Source: Firmicutes bacterium UBA3871 (lineage in GTDB: Bacteria; Bacillota; Clostridia; Peptostreptococcales; Anaerovoracaceae). From it: a stretch of 14,441 nucleotides of DNA. The position numbers were made by a program, and so were the translations under genes. The number at the start of each line of letters is the position of its first letter. The stretch's first letter is position 1. Below the pieces are notes generated by a model. That model had not been told where the DNA came from. It did no database searches and saw only the letters and a program-made list of their open reading frames with translations. The DNA lies in NCBI GenBank assembly GCA_002392265.1, contig DGGP01000036.1, positions 1-14,441 of the forward strand. The letters are read 5' to 3'. Of the stretch, positions 12,815-14,441 are shown piece after piece.

Positions 12815-13918
12815 TTACTGTATCTTTCCATTCTCAATTATATAATCCATTACCTTTTCGAGGTAAATATCTGTAATTATATATTTGCGGGAATATAATT
12901 CCTCAACTGTCATCTTGTATTGATCCTCAAACTCCTGCTCGGATTCAAAGCCCTGCTCTTTGATAATATCATCGATTGCCTTGCTGTATTCCTCATCGGA
13001 AACGGTCATGCCCTGCTCACGAGCTATGTAAAAGAGCAGCATCTCGTTTTTAACGACTTCCTTTGCATAGTTTTCGATTTCTTCGTTCAGCTTTGCCTCA
13101 TCCATCCCCATAATGCTCATATAATCATTTAATGTGTAGCCGAACTGAGATGCAGTGCTTGAAATGTACTGGCGATAACGATCCATTTCTTCCTTTAATT
13201 CCTTTGACGGATAATCAAGAGCATCGCTCTTTTCCACAAGCTGCTGCCAGATTGCATTGTTTCTGTCGTGCTCTGCCTTTTCCGTCGCTTCTTTAAGAAG
13301 CTCGTCATAAACTGTAGCCTCATAGTCGTTTAAGCTTTCGCAGCTGCTGACGGACTTCACCCAATCGAGATCGTAATCAGGGATGTGCTTTAATTCCTTT
13401 GTGTGAATTGTAACCGTGAATTGACAGTCCTTGCCTGCAAGGTCTGTGCTGCCGTAATTGTCAGGGAAGCGTAAATCAAGCACAACGGTGCTGCCCACCT
13501 GTGCGCCCACGAGGCCTGCTTCAAAGCCGTCAATGTAGCCTGCGCTGCCGACTATGATGTCTACGCCTTGGTTCTGGCTGTTGCCGCCTGCGAACTCTTC
13601 GCCGTCAATTGTGCCGACATAGTCGATATTGATGGCATCTCCGCTTGCAACGGTGCCTGTAGTGACAGTCTCAGTCTCTGCATCAGCTTCGCGGCGGGAG
13701 TCAATCTCTGCCTTGATGTCGTCAGCTGTGACGCTTACATCAATTGGGCTTATCTGAATGCCTGTGTAGTTTGCGGGGACGATGTAGTTTGAAAGGTCGT
13801 AATCGTAAATCCCGTCGCTGCCGGATTTGCCGCAGCCTGTCAGGCAAAATACCATCAGCGTGCAAAGTGCGAGTAGGCTGACTAATATCTTCTTTCTCAT
13901 AAACTTATTTTCCTCCAT
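12815..13918 (-). CDS. lipoprotein with trigger-factor-like FKBP peptidyl-prolyl isomerase
   Basis: This 367-aa protein starts with a lipoprotein signal peptide: basic MRKK (7-10), a hydrophobic core, and the lipobox LTGC with acylated Cys29. After a linker, residues about 92-177 match the FKBP domain of trigger factor (GDAINIDYVGTIDGEEFAGG, then GSAGYIDGFEAGLVGAQVGS). Residues about 180-360 resemble the helical substrate-binding C-domain of trigger factor. The N-terminal ribosome-binding domain is missing, and the signal peptide replaces it. It is probably a folding helper on the outer membrane face, in a role like that of PrsA. Two starts are possible: 13918 with AGGAGGT at 9 nt, itself in a hairpin, or 13900 with GGAGG at 11 nt, giving a cleaner signal peptide of 361 aa total. 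It follows rplT and may be read through from the ribosomal operon. Confidence 0.87.
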   Translation of the reverse strand: MEENKFMRKKILVSLLALCTLMVFCLTGCGKSGSDGIYDYDLSNYIVPANYTGIQISPIDVSVTADDIKAEIDSRREADAETETVTTGTVASGDAINIDYVGTIDGEEFAGGNSQNQGVDIIVGSAGYIDGFEAGLVGAQVGSTVVLDLRFPDNYGSTDLAGKDCQFTVTIHTKELKHIPDYDLDWVKSVSSCESLNDYEATVYDELLKEATEKAEHDRNNAIWQQLVEKSDALDYPSKELKEEMDRYRQYISSTASQFGYTLNDYMSIMGMDEAKLNEEIENYAKEVVKNEMLLFYIAREQGMTVSDEEYSKAIDDIIKEQGFESEQEFEDQYKMTVEELYSRKYIITDIYLEKVMDYIIENGKIQ

Positions 13919-13927
13919 ATTGTCAAA

Positions 13928-13956
13928 ACCTCCTCGGGCTTGCCACCTGAGGAGGT
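13928..13956 (-). terminator. hairpin after rplT that contains the downstream Shine-Dalgarno
   Basis: ACCTCCTC and GAGGAGGT form a perfect 8-bp stem (13928-13935 with 13949-13956) with a 13-nt loop. On the minus strand the hairpin is followed by only four T residues. It may be a weak terminator for rpmI-rplT. Its 3' arm is also the AGGAGGT ribosome binding site for the lipoprotein start at 13918, so the hairpin would block that start when folded. Confidence 0.6.
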
Positions 13957-13969
13957 CAAAATAATCTAT

Positions 13970-14326
13970 TTACTTTAATGCTGCCTTTGCCTTTTCGCAG
14001 AGTGCTGTGAAGCCTGCTGCATCATAGATAGCCATTTCGGAAAGCATCTTTCTGTTGATTTCGATGCCTGCCTTGTTGAGGCCGTCGATGAGTCTGCTGT
14101 AGGAAAGGTCGTTCATTCTTGCTGCTGCGTTAATACGAGCAATCCACATCTGTCTGAACTGTCTCTTCTTTAATTTGCGGCCAATGTATGCGGATCTTAA
14201 GGATCTCATTACTGCAGGGTTAGCTGCTTTGAATATAGTGTGCTTTGAGCCGTAAAAGCCCTTTGCCATCTTTAATATTTTCTTATGTCTCTTGTGAGCG
14301 TTCAAGCCCTTCTTTACTCTTGCCAT
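13970..14326 (-). CDS. rplT: 50S ribosomal protein L20
   Basis: This complete 118-aa protein is a clear L20: [19 protein letters not shown] at the N-terminus, [21 protein letters not shown] (23-43) and the [13 protein letters not shown] segment (58-70). It binds 23S rRNA and is needed for early assembly of the large subunit. AGGAGGT lies 8 nt before the ATG and overlaps the rpmI stop. Order rpmI-rplT matches the usual infC-rpmI-rplT operon, whose start is outside the window. In other bacteria L20 represses its own operon through the infC leader; that region is not visible here. Confidence 0.98.
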   Translation of the reverse strand: MARVKKGLNAHKRHKKILKMAKGFYGSKHTIFKAANPAVMRSLRSAYIGRKLKKRQFRQMWIARINAAARMNDLSYSRLIDGLNKAGIEINRKMLSEMAIYDAAGFTALCEKAKAALK

Positions 14327-14339
14327 TATTCATTACCTC

Positions 14340-14441
14340 CTATTTACCCATTGATCTTAACATTCTCTTTAAGTCTGCGCTGGTGAGAGTAGTAGCCTTT
14401 CTGAGGCCTCTCTTTCTCTTTGCGGTCTTCTTTGTAAGAAT
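14340..14441 (-). CDS. rpmI: 50S ribosomal protein L35, C-terminal part
   Basis: The last 33 residues of L35 and the stop codon TAG are present, ending in RGLRKATTLTSADLKRMLRS followed by MGK. The reading frame runs off the window edge at 14441; the complete protein would be about 65 aa. The stop codon overlaps the first bases of the rplT ribosome binding site. Basic composition and position before rplT make the identification safe. Confidence 0.95.
   Translation of the reverse strand: MLTKKTAKRKRGLRKATTLTSADLKRMLRSMGK

Overview
The window looks like a stretch of chromosome from a low-to-mid GC Gram-positive anaerobe of the class Clostridia (Bacillota). The reasons are strong GGAGG ribosome binding sites, the rpmI-rplT ribosomal protein pair, an mreB-mreC-mreD-mrdA-minD cluster, an nrdR-cmk-DUF1015-prfC cluster, and a response regulator/HPt pair of a type I associate with this class. 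The genus cannot be fixed from the sequence. Every supported gene lies on the minus strand, so transcription runs from high to low coordinates.

In transcription order, the right end holds the 3' part of rpmI (L35) and all of rplT (L20). A lipoprotein follows that is built like a trigger factor without its ribosome-binding domain; its Shine-Dalgarno sequence sits in a hairpin stem. Next is a two-gene signalling unit: a response regulator with a SARP-type DNA-binding domain, then an HPt phosphotransfer protein. Between them are four head-to-tail 11-bp repeats placed 7 bp upstream of a TATAAT box, which is the promoter layout that SARP-type activators use. A 300-bp gap then holds a hairpin, a terminator and a promoter with two NrdR-box-like sites.

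That promoter would drive nrdR (ribonucleotide reductase repressor), cmk (CMP kinase), a DUF1015 protein and probably prfC (release factor 3). A TTGCAA-17-TATAAT promoter just after prfC starts the rod-shape operon: mreB, mreC, mreD and mrdA (PBP2, 914 aa with an internal duplication). These are tightly packed or overlapping.

Downstream of mrdA, where Clostridia often carry minC-minD-minE, there is a REP-like repeat and then a minD with its own extended -10 promoter. This MinD ends about where the family's C-terminal membrane-targeting helix should begin, and its stop codon lies in a 13-bp tandem repeat. No minC or minE is visible. The left end holds a REP-associated HUH/Y1 transposase (RAYT) and a second REP-like repeat with a perfect 17-bp inverted repeat, so minD and the transposase gene lie between two related repeats.

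Most genes are conserved housekeeping genes. The unusual parts are the putative SARP operator array, the reduced Min locus bracketed by REP/RAYT sequence, the extracytoplasmic trigger-factor-like lipoprotein, and the structured spacer between hpt and nrdR.
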